Source of the DNA: UMGS1994 sp944386155 | GTDB taxonomy: Bacteria; Bacillota; Clostridia; TANB77; CAG-508 | Assembly: GCA_963931085.1 (NCBI GenBank) | Contig: OZ006973.1 | Location: 1,674,001-1,738,000 of the forward strand | Direction of reading: 5' to 3' | DNA length: 64,000 bases | Shown: positions 38,101 through 46,700 of the stretch, one piece after another | Layout: every line of letters starts with the position of its first letter | Position numbering within the stretch: position 1 is the first letter of the stretch | Position numbers and translations under genes: made by a program | The notes under the pieces: generated by a model | Databases searched by the model: none | Told to the model about the DNA's origin: nothing | What the model saw: only the letters and a program-made list of their open reading frames with translations

Positions 38101-40312
38101 TGTAAGTTTTATTTTATCTTCTTTTGGTGTTTCATTTTCGTATAATGTTATTTCTATTTCTTCTGGACGTTTACCATCTTGGTTATTATTATCGTCCCAC
38201 ACTTTTGTTATTGTTTTATCTATTAACTCAATTTCATGAGTATTTGTTATTGTAAATGTATCTGGACTATACTCTTTAGTGTATTCTTTAATATTTGTGA
38301 TTTCAACTACTGTATAATTAATCTCTACACCATTTTCATATTTAGGTAATTGTTTAAATGTATATTCCCATTTATTTGGATCATCTTTTGTAGCATTTAA
38401 ATTAGAAATTTCTACTACTTCGCCATATTCTTTTTCTCCTGAATATAACTGAACTGATATTGTATCTGGTCTATATCCATCCTGGTTGCTATTATCATCC
38501 CATACTTTTGTTACTGTTTTATTTATTCTTTCTGGTGTATGTGTATTTGTAATTATTAATCCATCTTCACTGTAAGATGTTTCGTAATATTCAACCTTAC
38601 TTTCTTTTACAGTATATTTAATTTCTTCTCCAGCAGAATATTTTGGTAAATTATTAAATGTATATTTCCATGTATTTCTGTCTGTAAGTTCTACATCGTC
38701 TTTTGTGATCGTTACTTGTCCTACTACACTTAAACCATTTGCTAGTAATTCAATTTCTATATTATCTGGACGTTTACCATCTTGATTATTATTGTCATTC
38801 CAAATCTTTGTTATTTGTTTATTTACTAATTCTGGTTCATGTTTATTTTTAATTGTTAATCCTTCATATGTTGTTTTGTATTTATCTACTTTATCTTCTC
38901 TTACTGTATATTCAATTTCTTGTCCATTTTCATATACATATAAATCATTAAATGTGTATTCCCAGGTATTTAAATCATTTTCTTTTGCATTTTCTTTTGT
39001 AAGTGTTACTTTTTCTTTTACAGGATCTCCATTTGCTAATAATTCAATTTTTATCTCATCTGGTCTAAATCCATCTTGATTATTATTGTCATCCCAAATT
39101 TTTGTTATTGTCTTAGAAGTAGTTTCAAGCTCATGTGTATTTGTTATTATTAGTCCATCATAAGTTGTTTCATAGCTTTCTATTTTATCTTCTTTTACTG
39201 AATAATTAATTTCTTGTCCATTTTCATATTTAGGTAAATCATTAAATGTATATTCCCATGTATTTAAATCATCACCTTTTTTATTATCTTTTGTTAAAGT
39301 AACTTTTTGTCCAACTTGAACATCATTTGCATATAATGCTATTTTAATTTCTTCAGGACGTTTGCCATCTTGATTGCTATTATCATCCCAAATCTTTGTT
39401 ACTGTCTTATTTATTTTCTCTGGCTTATGTGTATTTGTTATTAAAAGTCCATTATATTCTACTGTATAATTATCTACTTTATTTTCTTTTACAGTATAAT
39501 TAATCTCTTTTCCATTTTCGTATTTTGGCAAATCTTCGAAAGTATAATTCCATCTATTTGGCATATTTTCTGAAACATTTGCATTAGTTAATGTAACTTC
39601 ATCTCTTACTTTTTTGTCTCCGTTATATAATTGTATTACTACACTATCTGGACGTTTGCCATCTTGGTTATTACTATCATTCCAAATTTTAATTACTTGT
39701 TTATCAACTTTTTCTGGAGTATGAGTATTAGTTATTGTAAATGTATCATCGCTATAACTTGTACTATATCCTTCGATACTTGTTATTTCAGATACTGTAT
39801 AATTAATCTCTTTTCCATCTTCATATTTAGGAAGATTAGTAAATGTATATTCCCATTCATTTTGATTATCAGCTTTTACATTTTCTTTTGTTATTTCTAC
39901 AGGAGAATTTATCTCTTCTCCGTCTGCATATAATTGAATTTGAACTTCATTTGGACGTTTACCATCTTGATTACTATTATCATCCCAAATCTTTGTTACT
40001 GTTTTATTTATTTTTTCTGGTGTATGAATATTTGTTATTGTTAGTCCATTATCACTGTAAGAAGCTTCATATCCATCAGGAGTACTTACTTCTTTTACTG
40101 TATATTTAATTTCATTATCACCATCATATTTGTATAATTTTTCAAATGTATATTCCCAAACATTTTGATTATTTTCATTAGCATTGTCTATATTTAGAGT
40201 TACTGGAGTTCTTATTTTTTCTCCATCTGCATATAACTGTATCTGAACTTCGTCTGGACGTTTACCATCTTGGTCATTATTATCATCCCAAATTTTTTCT
40301 ATAGAAACATCT
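34955..40312 (-). repeat. Array of 18 Cna-B-type repeats
   Basis: Eighteen successive modules begin with KxWDDxNNQDGKRPxx-type starts, carry a Glu in YTVxE and an Asn in ITNxH, as expected for Lys-Asn isopeptide-forming Cna-B domains. Each is about 90 codons. The last one is split by the TAG at 35197 and has also lost the Lys expected two residues before the Trp. Confidence 0.88.
35197..35199 (-). other. In-frame TAG (amber) at a conserved Trp codon
   Basis: In the other 17 Cna-B repeats the residue before DD/ND is Trp. Here the codon is TAG, one base from TGG, followed by GAT GAC and an undisturbed open frame. Confidence 0.9.
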
Positions 40313-42381
40313 ATTGTTTCTGGTATTTTTACATTACACTCTGAACTTGCTACACTTGTTTTTTCTGGTGTGTTTAATTTTACTTCTGCTTGAACATTGT
40401 TTTCTATTGTTCTATCTGTTTCTGGTACATTTACATATACAAGTGATATATTTTTTGAATATGTAATTTCATTATTCGTATTTTCATATGTATTTACATC
40501 GTTTGTAATTGTCCATGTAATTGTTTTGTCATTTTTATTATATATACCACCATCTAATGTTGATCTATTTTCATCTATTTCATATTCTAATTTGTCTACT
40601 ATTTTTATTTCTGATGAACCAATATAATCAGCTAAATTAATTGTTCCTGAAATATTATATGGAACAGGTTCTATTGAGCTAAATATTGCTTCTACAGAAG
40701 AAGTTTTACTAACATTGTTTTCTATAGTAGGATCTTTATATTTGTAATAGAATATTACTTCTGTTCTTTCTGATCCGATTACACCAGAAGCATTACTTGG
40801 CATTTCTACTAGTTCTAAATTATTAGCAATCTCGTCACTTGGTGTTGCTTGATAAGGAATACCAAGTTCACCTTCTATTAAAGTATCTTCTGCAACTTTT
40901 GTATTTGTTCCTTCTAGATAATGATGTACAAGTACATCAGATTTTTGAACTTTTGAAGGTAAGTTTAGATATACTTGACAATTAGAATCTCCTTTTCCTC
41001 TTTCTAGGTAAAATACGCTAAGTGTATGTTGCTTTTCAACATCACTATCCCAGCCTTCTCCTAAAATGCTATCTAAAGAAATCTCATCTAATACGTCGCC
41101 TGTTTCTTTTAATCCTTCATAGATTGTTACATTTCCTTCTGCAAAGTTAATCTCTGCAGCTATTGAATTATGAATACCTCCTAAGTCAATAACTAATTTA
41201 CCATCTATATAAATCCATATATCATCATCGCCAAAGAAATCAAATATTATATCTTCTCCTGTTGCAGATTTACCATCTTTACTTAAATAAAATGGAACTG
41301 CTGTTTTCATACCAAAATGATATACCGCTTCTTCTCCACTTTTTCCTGTATTAAATGGATAAAATCCTGAAGTATTGCCATTATTACCTTCATATGTAAC
41401 CTTATTTTCAGACCACTCTAAATTTACATTACTTTGTGGATTACCGTCTTTAAAATGTGCCTCTATTTCACTACTGTCGAATTTATAAAATTCATTCTCT
41501 TTAATTATAAAAGGTATACCAATTCCTGTATAAGTTTCTTTTCCTGCTGTTACTGTTTCATCAAATATTCCGTTATCTTCATAGTTGAATTGTATATTTC
41601 CATTTTCATCTAACTCATCTTTAGCAATTCCTGTATAAGCTAAATTTCCATTTAATCCTGTTACGTTTCCTGTCCATCTATTCCAGTTGCTCGCTGAAAA
41701 CTGATCCCAAAAATAATTTCCATAATTAATACTTGTTCCACCTTCTGAAAAGTAAATTCCTTGTCTATTTCTATTTGTTACTTCTCCACCAGCTTCAAAA
41801 AGAGCTTTAGCATCATATTTGAATAATGTCGCATTTCTGTACATATGATCATATTGTTCTTGAACTTTTATCTCATATTCATTTGAATTTAAAGTAAGTC
41901 CATCATATTCTACAGTGGCTTTCACTTTTACAGTTCCAATGCTCTTACCAGTTATTCTATATTTCTTAAGTTTTGAATCATAACTAATCTCAACTCTTCC
42001 TGAATCATCAGATGTCTGAGAAAAAGTAACTGTTCCAACATTACCTAAATCCTGATTCTCACTTGTAAGGACATGAACCTCTAAAAGCATATAATCGTCA
42101 TTATGTGTAGATAGAACATCTCTTCCTGATGTAATAAAAACACGATTTACATATCCTGCTTTTGAAGTATTGCTAAGTACACTATTTAATTCATTTACTT
42201 TATTTCCTAGATAGCTTATGCTTTCATCATTTTTGGACCACAAAATTGAACTTGCAATTACAAGTAGCATAATTACAAGTACAAATAAGTTTCTAAGAAT
42301 TAAAAAACCTTTTTTAGCAGCCATATTTGCTTTTCCTTTCTCTTTAGTTCTTCTCTTGCTCAAGTAATGTGTTTTAATCAT
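35197..42381 (-). CDS. Fibro-slime / Cna-B-repeat surface protein (ends at in-frame TAG)
   Basis: 2,394 aa up to the TAG; 3,448 positions if read through to 32035. Basic start, then a membrane helix (~residues 28-46), a Big-type Ig domain, and a fibro-slime/PA14-like head (DDDIWIYIDGKLVID at ~380-400, FYLERGKGDSNC at ~457-468). A DUF11-like module (~600-690) and 17 complete Cna-B repeats follow. I prefer ATG at 42381: the upstream ATG at 42399 overlaps the SD, and GGAGGAATAC...AAAATG matches the leader of the paralogue at 31551. Another in-frame ATG (MAAKKGF, 13 codons later) is also possible. The N-terminal region is paralogous to that of the 15-kb protein. Ended at the TAG, the protein would have no C-terminal membrane anchor. 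Expected role: long isopeptide-stiffened surface fibre. Confidence 0.85.
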   Translation of the reverse strand: MIKTHYLSKRRTKEKGKANMAAKKGFLILRNLFVLVIMLLVIASSILWSKNDESISYLGNKVNELNSVLSNTSKAGYVNRVFITSGRDVLSTHNDDYMLLEVHVLTSENQDLGNVGTVTFSQTSDDSGRVEISYDSKLKKYRITGKSIGTVKVKATVEYDGLTLNSNEYEIKVQEQYDHMYRNATLFKYDAKALFEAGGEVTNRNRQGIYFSEGGTSINYGNYFWDQFSASNWNRWTGNVTGLNGNLAYTGIAKDELDENGNIQFNYEDNGIFDETVTAGKETYTGIGIPFIIKENEFYKFDSSEIEAHFKDGNPQSNVNLEWSENKVTYEGNNGNTSGFYPFNTGKSGEEAVYHFGMKTAVPFYLSKDGKSATGEDIIFDFFGDDDIWIYIDGKLVIDLGGIHNSIAAEINFAEGNVTIYEGLKETGDVLDEISLDSILGEGWDSDVEKQHTLSVFYLERGKGDSNCQVYLNLPSKVQKSDVLVHHYLEGTNTKVAEDTLIEGELGIPYQATPSDEIANNLELVEMPSNASGVIGSERTEVIFYYKYKDPTIENNVSKTSSVEAIFSSIEPVPYNISGTINLADYIGSSEIKIVDKLEYEIDENRSTLDGGIYNKNDKTITWTITNDVNTYENTNNEITYSKNISLVYVNVPETDRTIENNVQAEVKLNTPEKTSVASSECNVKIPETIDVSIEKIWDDNNDQDGKRPDEVQIQLYADGEKIRTPVTLNIDNANENNQNVWEYTFEKLYKYDGDNEIKYTVKEVSTPDGYEASYSDNGLTITNIHTPEKINKTVTKIWDDNSNQDGKRPNEVQIQLYADGEEINSPVEITKENVKADNQNEWEYTFTNLPKYEDGKEINYTVSEITSIEGYSTSYSDDTFTITNTHTPEKVDKQVIKIWNDSNNQDGKRPDSVVIQLYNGDKKVRDEVTLTNANVSENMPNRWNYTFEDLPKYENGKEINYTVKENKVDNYTVEYNGLLITNTHKPEKINKTVTKIWDDNSNQDGKRPEEIKIALYANDVQVGQKVTLTKDNKKGDDLNTWEYTFNDLPKYENGQEINYSVKEDKIESYETTYDGLIITNTHELETTSKTITKIWDDNNNQDGFRPDEIKIELLANGDPVKEKVTLTKENAKENDLNTWEYTFNDLYVYENGQEIEYTVREDKVDKYKTTYEGLTIKNKHEPELVNKQITKIWNDNNNQDGKRPDNIEIELLANGLSVVGQVTITKDDVELTDRNTWKYTFNNLPKYSAGEEIKYTVKESKVEYYETSYSEDGLIITNTHTPERINKTVTKVWDDNSNQDGYRPDTISVQLYSGEKEYGEVVEISNLNATKDDPNKWEYTFKQLPKYENGVEINYTVVEITNIKEYTKEYSPDTFTITNTHEIELIDKTITKVWDDNNNQDGKRPEEIEITLYENETPKEDKIKLTKENATQEDSNVWKYTIEDLPKYKNGEVIDYSVVEKEVDNYSTAYGKDKLTITNKHIPEKTNKTVTKVWVDNDNQDGKRPESIRLNLLVNGTISKKITLTEESNWTYEWNNLDVYTQGVRNVYTVEEALVPEGYEVSYNQDTLTVTNTHEVELIDKTITKVWDDNNNQDGKRPEKIEITIYENETPKEDKITLTKENAKQDDSNTWEYTIKDLPKYKEGKEIKYTIKENEIPEYETTYDQDKFIITNTHEIELIDKTITKVWDDNNNQDAKRPEEIEITIYENETPKEDKITLTKENSTKEDKNVWKYEVKDLPRYKNGQEIKYTVKEKEIEGYMTVYDNENFKITNTHLPEKTSKTIKKIWRDGDNIEKNRPESAELQLYANGEPIRDSVVLTKENQTDDFNTWEYTFDDLYVYENGKEIDYTVKEVSVPDGYGTIYDQNDLIVYNAFPPEVNVVVQKVWDDNNNGDKLRPESVDVQLLADGEKYIVGGNNLGFVTLSEENNWTHTYEFLQKYRIKDATDNDIERYVYTIEELDQIEYYETSYKTEFNEETNEYKFIITNKYNPKTVERSFENEWIDNDDQDGKRPDELVIKILANDKEVREVKLTKENGWKLDLDDLWMNEDGKEIEYAIDVVNPEGYVSNVKFDEDTKTFKITSLHVPEKFDLDVNKIWDDNNNQDGFRTDEITVNLLIDNEKQEKIVLNEENAWTGSFENLNRYKDGELINYSVKEEKVEKYDDTYQRQDDAITITNKHIPETKDISISKIWNDNNDQDGLRPDFVTVQLLKNGEVFDEVALTYDNEWSYTWEDLNVYENTEKVTYEIKEINEIPEYTIEYEEDENGNVVITNTHIPYTTERTVSKIWNDNNNQDGLRPENIKVQLYADGEKYGKEITLDDNSNWSYTWENLPERKTTTTSKEDGTIEKNVHVIVYTVEEVTNVEGYDKYYNSDSFVITNKHEIEKTTRKVTVT

Positions 42382-42392
42382 TTTCCCGTATT

Positions 42393-42397
42393 CCTCC
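42393..42397 (-). promoter_or_regulatory. Ribosome binding site that decides the start at 42381
   Basis: GGAGG on the minus strand, 11 nt before ATG 42381. The longer frame starting at 42399 would place its ATG across this SD, so that start is unlikely. Confidence 0.65.
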
Positions 42398-42447
42398 ATA
42401 AGACATTTTAGGTAATATTAATATCTTTATTATTTAATATATTTTTA

Positions 42448-42475
42448 ATTATAAGAACTTATATATATAAGTAAA
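42448..42475 (-). promoter_or_regulatory. Candidate promoter with operator-like palindrome
   Basis: AGTAAA/TTTACT as a weak -35 (42470-42475), 16-nt spacer, TATAAT (42448-42453). The perfect palindrome ACTTATATATATAAGT (42457-42472) fills the spacer and reaches into the -35. A regulator bound there could block the promoter. Confidence 0.45.
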
Positions 42476-42664
42476 TACTTATATTTTTAGTATTATTAAT
42501 ATCTACTACGGATGCCTATTTGAAGCACTTTGTTAAGTTTTAAATACATTTAATTTACAAATATTTGTATTAATCACCTATATATTAGGGAATTTCTAAC
42601 ATCTACTGTTATTTTTATCCTTAATCTTTTCATAATTATGCAATTTTTTTAAAGTTTTCCACAT

Positions 42665-42711
42665 AAAAAAGCTAGAGTAGACTATTTTTTAAAATCTAAC
42701 CTAGCTTTTTT
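42665..42711 (-). terminator. Terminator of the sirtuin gene
   Basis: A 17-bp stem with two mismatches (arms 42695-42711 and 42665-42681) carries AAAAAAGCTAG on one arm and CTAGCTTTTTT on the other. It lies about 100 bp after the stop at 42810 and could act in both directions. Confidence 0.78.
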
Positions 42712-42809
42712 ATCTGATATATATTAAAAATAAAACAAATAAAAATAATATTTTAACATCATTTTACTATTTATTTGTCATATAGATTATCTAAATCATT
42801 TTAAAACGC

Positions 42810-43532
42810 TTAAATATCAAGCTCTTTAAAAACATTACCCAAAGAATCATTAATTACTAAATCTGCCATATTGTCCATTTGAGTAAAATCCTTGTTTATC
42901 AAAATCAACTTTTTCCCTTTAAAATAATATATTAAACTATTAGCTGGATATACAGTAAGTGATGTACCACCTATAATTAGTACTTCTGCATTTTTTATTG
43001 CTTCTATACTTTTTGAAACTATATCATCATTTAACATTTCACCATATAAGACAACATCTGGCTTTATAAGACCTCCACACTCACATATCGGTATATTTTC
43101 ATTACTAAATATATAATCAGCACTATAAGCTTTTTTACACTTCATACAGTAATTTCTTAAAACACTCCCATGTAATTCATATACTACTCTTGATCCTGCT
43201 TTTTGGTGTAATCCATCTATATTTTGTGTAATTATTGCTTTTAATTTTCCTATTTTCTCTAATTTTGCAAGTTTTAAATGAGTTATATTTGGCTCATATT
43301 TTAATGAATTCATTTTGTCTCTATAAAACTTATAAAATTCGCCCGTATTATTCATAAAAAATGTATGACTTAATATTTCTTCTGGTGGAAATTTATATTT
43401 TTGATTATATAGACCGTCTTTACTTCTAAAGTCAGGTATTCCACTTTCAGTAGATACTCCTGCTCCTCCAAAAAACACAATATTATTACTTTCGTTAATT
43501 ATTTTTATAAATTCATTAATTTTCTCATCCAT
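42810..43532 (-). CDS. Sir2-family NAD-dependent protein deacylase
   Basis: 240 aa, cytoplasmic. It removes acyl groups from lysines using NAD+. NAD-site motifs: GGAGVSTESGIPDFRS (~residues 22-37), TQNIDGLH (~105-112), the catalytic His in YELHGSV, and GGTSLTVYPAN (~187-197). A structural Zn site is given by CMKC and CEC. It ends near the usual bacterial length. I chose ATG at 43532, three codons inside the longest frame: the upstream GTG at 43541 overlaps the SD AGGTGA, which sits 5 nt before this ATG. A TATAAT (43563-43568) lies upstream without a good -35. It is the only small soluble enzyme in an island of giant surface genes, with terminators on both sides, so it is probably an independent unit. 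Its target is unknown. Confidence 0.92.
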   Translation of the reverse strand: MDEKINEFIKIINESNNIVFFGGAGVSTESGIPDFRSKDGLYNQKYKFPPEEILSHTFFMNNTGEFYKFYRDKMNSLKYEPNITHLKLAKLEKIGKLKAIITQNIDGLHQKAGSRVVYELHGSVLRNYCMKCKKAYSADYIFSNENIPICECGGLIKPDVVLYGEMLNDDIVSKSIEAIKNAEVLIIGGTSLTVYPANSLIYYFKGKKLILINKDFTQMDNMADLVINDSLGNVFKELDI

Positions 43533-43537
43533 ATACT

Positions 43538-43543
43538 TCACCT
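43538..43543 (-). promoter_or_regulatory. Ribosome binding site of the sirtuin gene
   Basis: AGGTGA on the minus strand, 5 nt before ATG 43532. It overlaps the alternative GTG at 43541 and so excludes it in practice. Confidence 0.7.
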
Positions 43544-43667
43544 ACTTTTTTATTCTAAAACTATTATACTCTTTTTTTATATTATTGTATTTATATTAAC
43601 ACAATAATAATATAAATAATAATATAAATCGTACTATAAACAAATTTTTTAAAATTAAAATAAATAT

Positions 43668-43706
43668 AAAAATAGAAGGCTTAGATTTTCTAAACCTTCT
43701 ATTTTT
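43668..43706. terminator. Terminator of the DUF11-B / surface-protein-2 operon
   Basis: An 18-bp stem with one wobble (AAAAATAGAAGG...TTAGA and its complement, arms 43668-43685 and 43689-43706) and a 3-nt loop. A/T runs on both sides allow termination in either direction. It lies 28 bp after the stop at 43734. Confidence 0.88.
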
Positions 43707-43733
43707 TATTCTCTATATTTATTTTATATAGAT

Positions 43734-46700
43734 TTATTCTTTTGTACTTTCTATTGTAACATCATCTGTTGATTTTACCATAACTACTCTTAAAGTAATT
43801 ACTATAATACCAACTGCAAGTACTATTAAAGCTATTAACATTGCAATTATGAATACGGTTTGATTTTGCATTGTTTTACTTAAACCAGTAGGTTCAGTAA
43901 ATGTTACATATTCTGCAGCATCAGCATCAAGTTCTGCTATATACTTACCAGTTTCTTCTGGGTTGCTTTCTTTTAATGCTTCTTTAGTATTAAATGCGTA
44001 TTTAGCTGTTTGTGTATATTCTATTGGTTTTGAATACTCTGCTATTAAATCTTCAAGTATCTTTTCATCTTTTGCTGGGTTACTACTATGACCTGCATTC
44101 CAAATTCCTCCACCAGTACTTTGTAAACTACTATCATTTACATTTTGTTTTACTATTTCAAATGCGTTACCTGGTATAGCTGCCATAGTTCTTCTACCTA
44201 CAGAGTTAGAATATACTAATACTTCGGCTAAGTTATCATAAATCATATCATCCATTGATAAATCATTTGTTACATCAGCTGTTGTATTTACGACTACACT
44301 TCCTGATGTTGGTTTATCATCTGCTTTTTCATCGCCTAAGTTAATTGTACTTAATTCTTTAGTTAAGTCTTTATTATGTGTAGTTGGTTCATATGTGTTA
44401 TTCTTGTAAGATAATATGTTTTCTACAATTACTTGTTCATTTGAATAAGCTTTTTGACCCATATCATTTACTTTGTCATTTCCTGTAGAAACTTCATATC
44501 TTAACTTACCTTCACCTTTACTTCCTCTTTCAAGTTGTGGTGTTGTCTTCATATTTCTATCTAAACCATCATTTGTTGTAATAGCTAAGTTAGCTCTTGA
44601 TTCAGACATGTATAAGTTTCCATCATTATCTTGTAGATAGTACTTAGTTTCTGTATTATCTGATTGATCATTTTCAGGTTTTTGTTCTGTATATGAATCA
44701 TCTGAGATTAATCCTTCAAGAGATTCAAATCTCTTTCCAGCTTCTCCATCGTTTCCTGCACTCTCCCAGTTAGATAATCCTTCTGCTAAGTTAATGCTTG
44801 GATCAATGTAATCTACTACATAATCTACTGTTGTTCTTACTGCATCATCTCTATATGCTCCGCCTGCAACTGTATAATCTTCGTTTATAGCATTCTTATC
44901 GTGAGTATAGTAGAATAAACCTGCATACTCACCATATCTTATGCCTTCACCTGATACAGAATTATCATTAATTGTGTCAATATATTCATCAAGTTTTTCA
45001 TCTGTATATGTCTCATTTACTAATTTACTTGATGCATAATCTACTTCAGATTTATTTGTAACTGCTATTTCATAATCTACAAATATTCTAGTATTTCTTA
45101 GATAATCTTCTTCCATGTTGATATATCTAAATCCTTGTGTACCTTCAGATTCTTCTAATGATAATAAGCTTTCATTTCCTATTGATTGTTCTGTTTGGAT
45201 TTCTCCACTTCTATTTAGAACTAATCTGAATATAGGTTCATTTTCTTTTTGTAATTCTATTCTTTGTAAGTATTTATCTAATTGTATAATTGTATCTGGT
45301 CTTCTTTCTAGACCAAAGTCAATGCTATTGATTGTGTATTCTTTCTTAACATTTTCTGGATCGTTCTTCATTGCATCTAAGATTTGATCATATGTTCCTC
45401 CAACATTTACTGTGAAGGCACCACCTGTACTCTTCTTAGTTACACCAAAGTCTAGATCACTTGAATCTTCAATTTGTACTCTTAATTTAGATGTATTAGC
45501 TTCCATTGATGTATATTCGATTAATGCTTTATATTCATCGCTTTCAACAAAAGCTTTTAATCTTTCATCAGAATTTTTAACTTTTTCTAGAGCTTCTTGA
45601 TATGTTTTAGCTGCATCTGATTCTTTATTCATTTCATTTAATATAGCTTGTTTTAAGTCTTTTAATTCTTGACTATCTGCTACAGCTAAAATCTCAGCTG
45701 TTGAATTATTAATTGTTCTTGTAAATCCGATTATTCCTAATCTTCTTGCTTCATAGTCTCTTGCATCAGAAACTCTTTGTTCATTTTCACTATTTGTTAA
45801 TCCTTCTGTTACACCTGTTAAATCATGCCATTCATTATTAAGTGTCATTTGTTCTAATAATTCTGGTGTAGTTTGGTCATTATTTTTATGTTCTTCTTTG
45901 AAGTTTTCATCTATTGTATCTTGAGATGGATTTACTATACCTTCTTGATATGATGTATTCTTGTAATCTTGTCCGTTGTAATCCATTGTTAATGCTGTAT
46001 TACCATATTCAAATCTTACAACGTAGTTACCAGAAACAAAGTTTTCTAATTGGTATTTACCATCTTTATCAGACATTGTTACTGATGTATATCCTGGTAT
46101 TGCATCTGAGAATGCTCCATCTGGCCATACATATTCATATTCACCAGCAGGAATATTTCTTCCGTCTTCTAGTGTTGCTTCTTCTTCTGATATCTTAATC
46201 TTTTCTACTAATGTTACTGTTACTCCAGGGATTCCTTTTTCTCCTTCTGTATATTTACCATCACCTGTAGATGTGTTTTCTACTCCATCTACTTTTTCTG
46301 ATAATTCCTCATCCCAAACAATACCATTTATACTTCTCATACTTGTATCTTTATCTCTTATAAATACTCTAAATACTGGTGCTGTTTCAGTATCATCTTC
46401 AAGCCATTTCTTATCTAGTACTGTGTATTTTGCTCCGTTGTTTTCAACAACTTCTGTCATTTCAAAGTTTACGTTATCTGCTGCTGAATCTTTATCAACT
46501 TTACCAGAAACTTCTCCAGCTTTGTATGCTACATTGTTGTTTTTACCTAGAGATTCTTCTGTGTAGAATGTTGTATAATTTGCAACTTCTGCTACATTAT
46601 TCTTTCCGCCTAATAAATCAGCTCTTGTTTTATCTTTTTCTTCTTTAGATTCTTCATATTCTTCTGTTGTAGCTTCATTATATCCTTGACGGTCAACTTC

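Larger units (their letters stand above)
42400..42809. other. Intergenic spacer between sirtuin and fibro-slime/Cna-B genes
   Basis: 410 bp without a gene. It holds the sirtuin terminator (42665-42711), a TTTTCCACA motif (42655-42663), a 14-bp palindrome TACAAATATTTGTA (42556-42569), a candidate promoter and a 16-bp palindrome. Nothing coding was seen. Confidence 0.55.
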
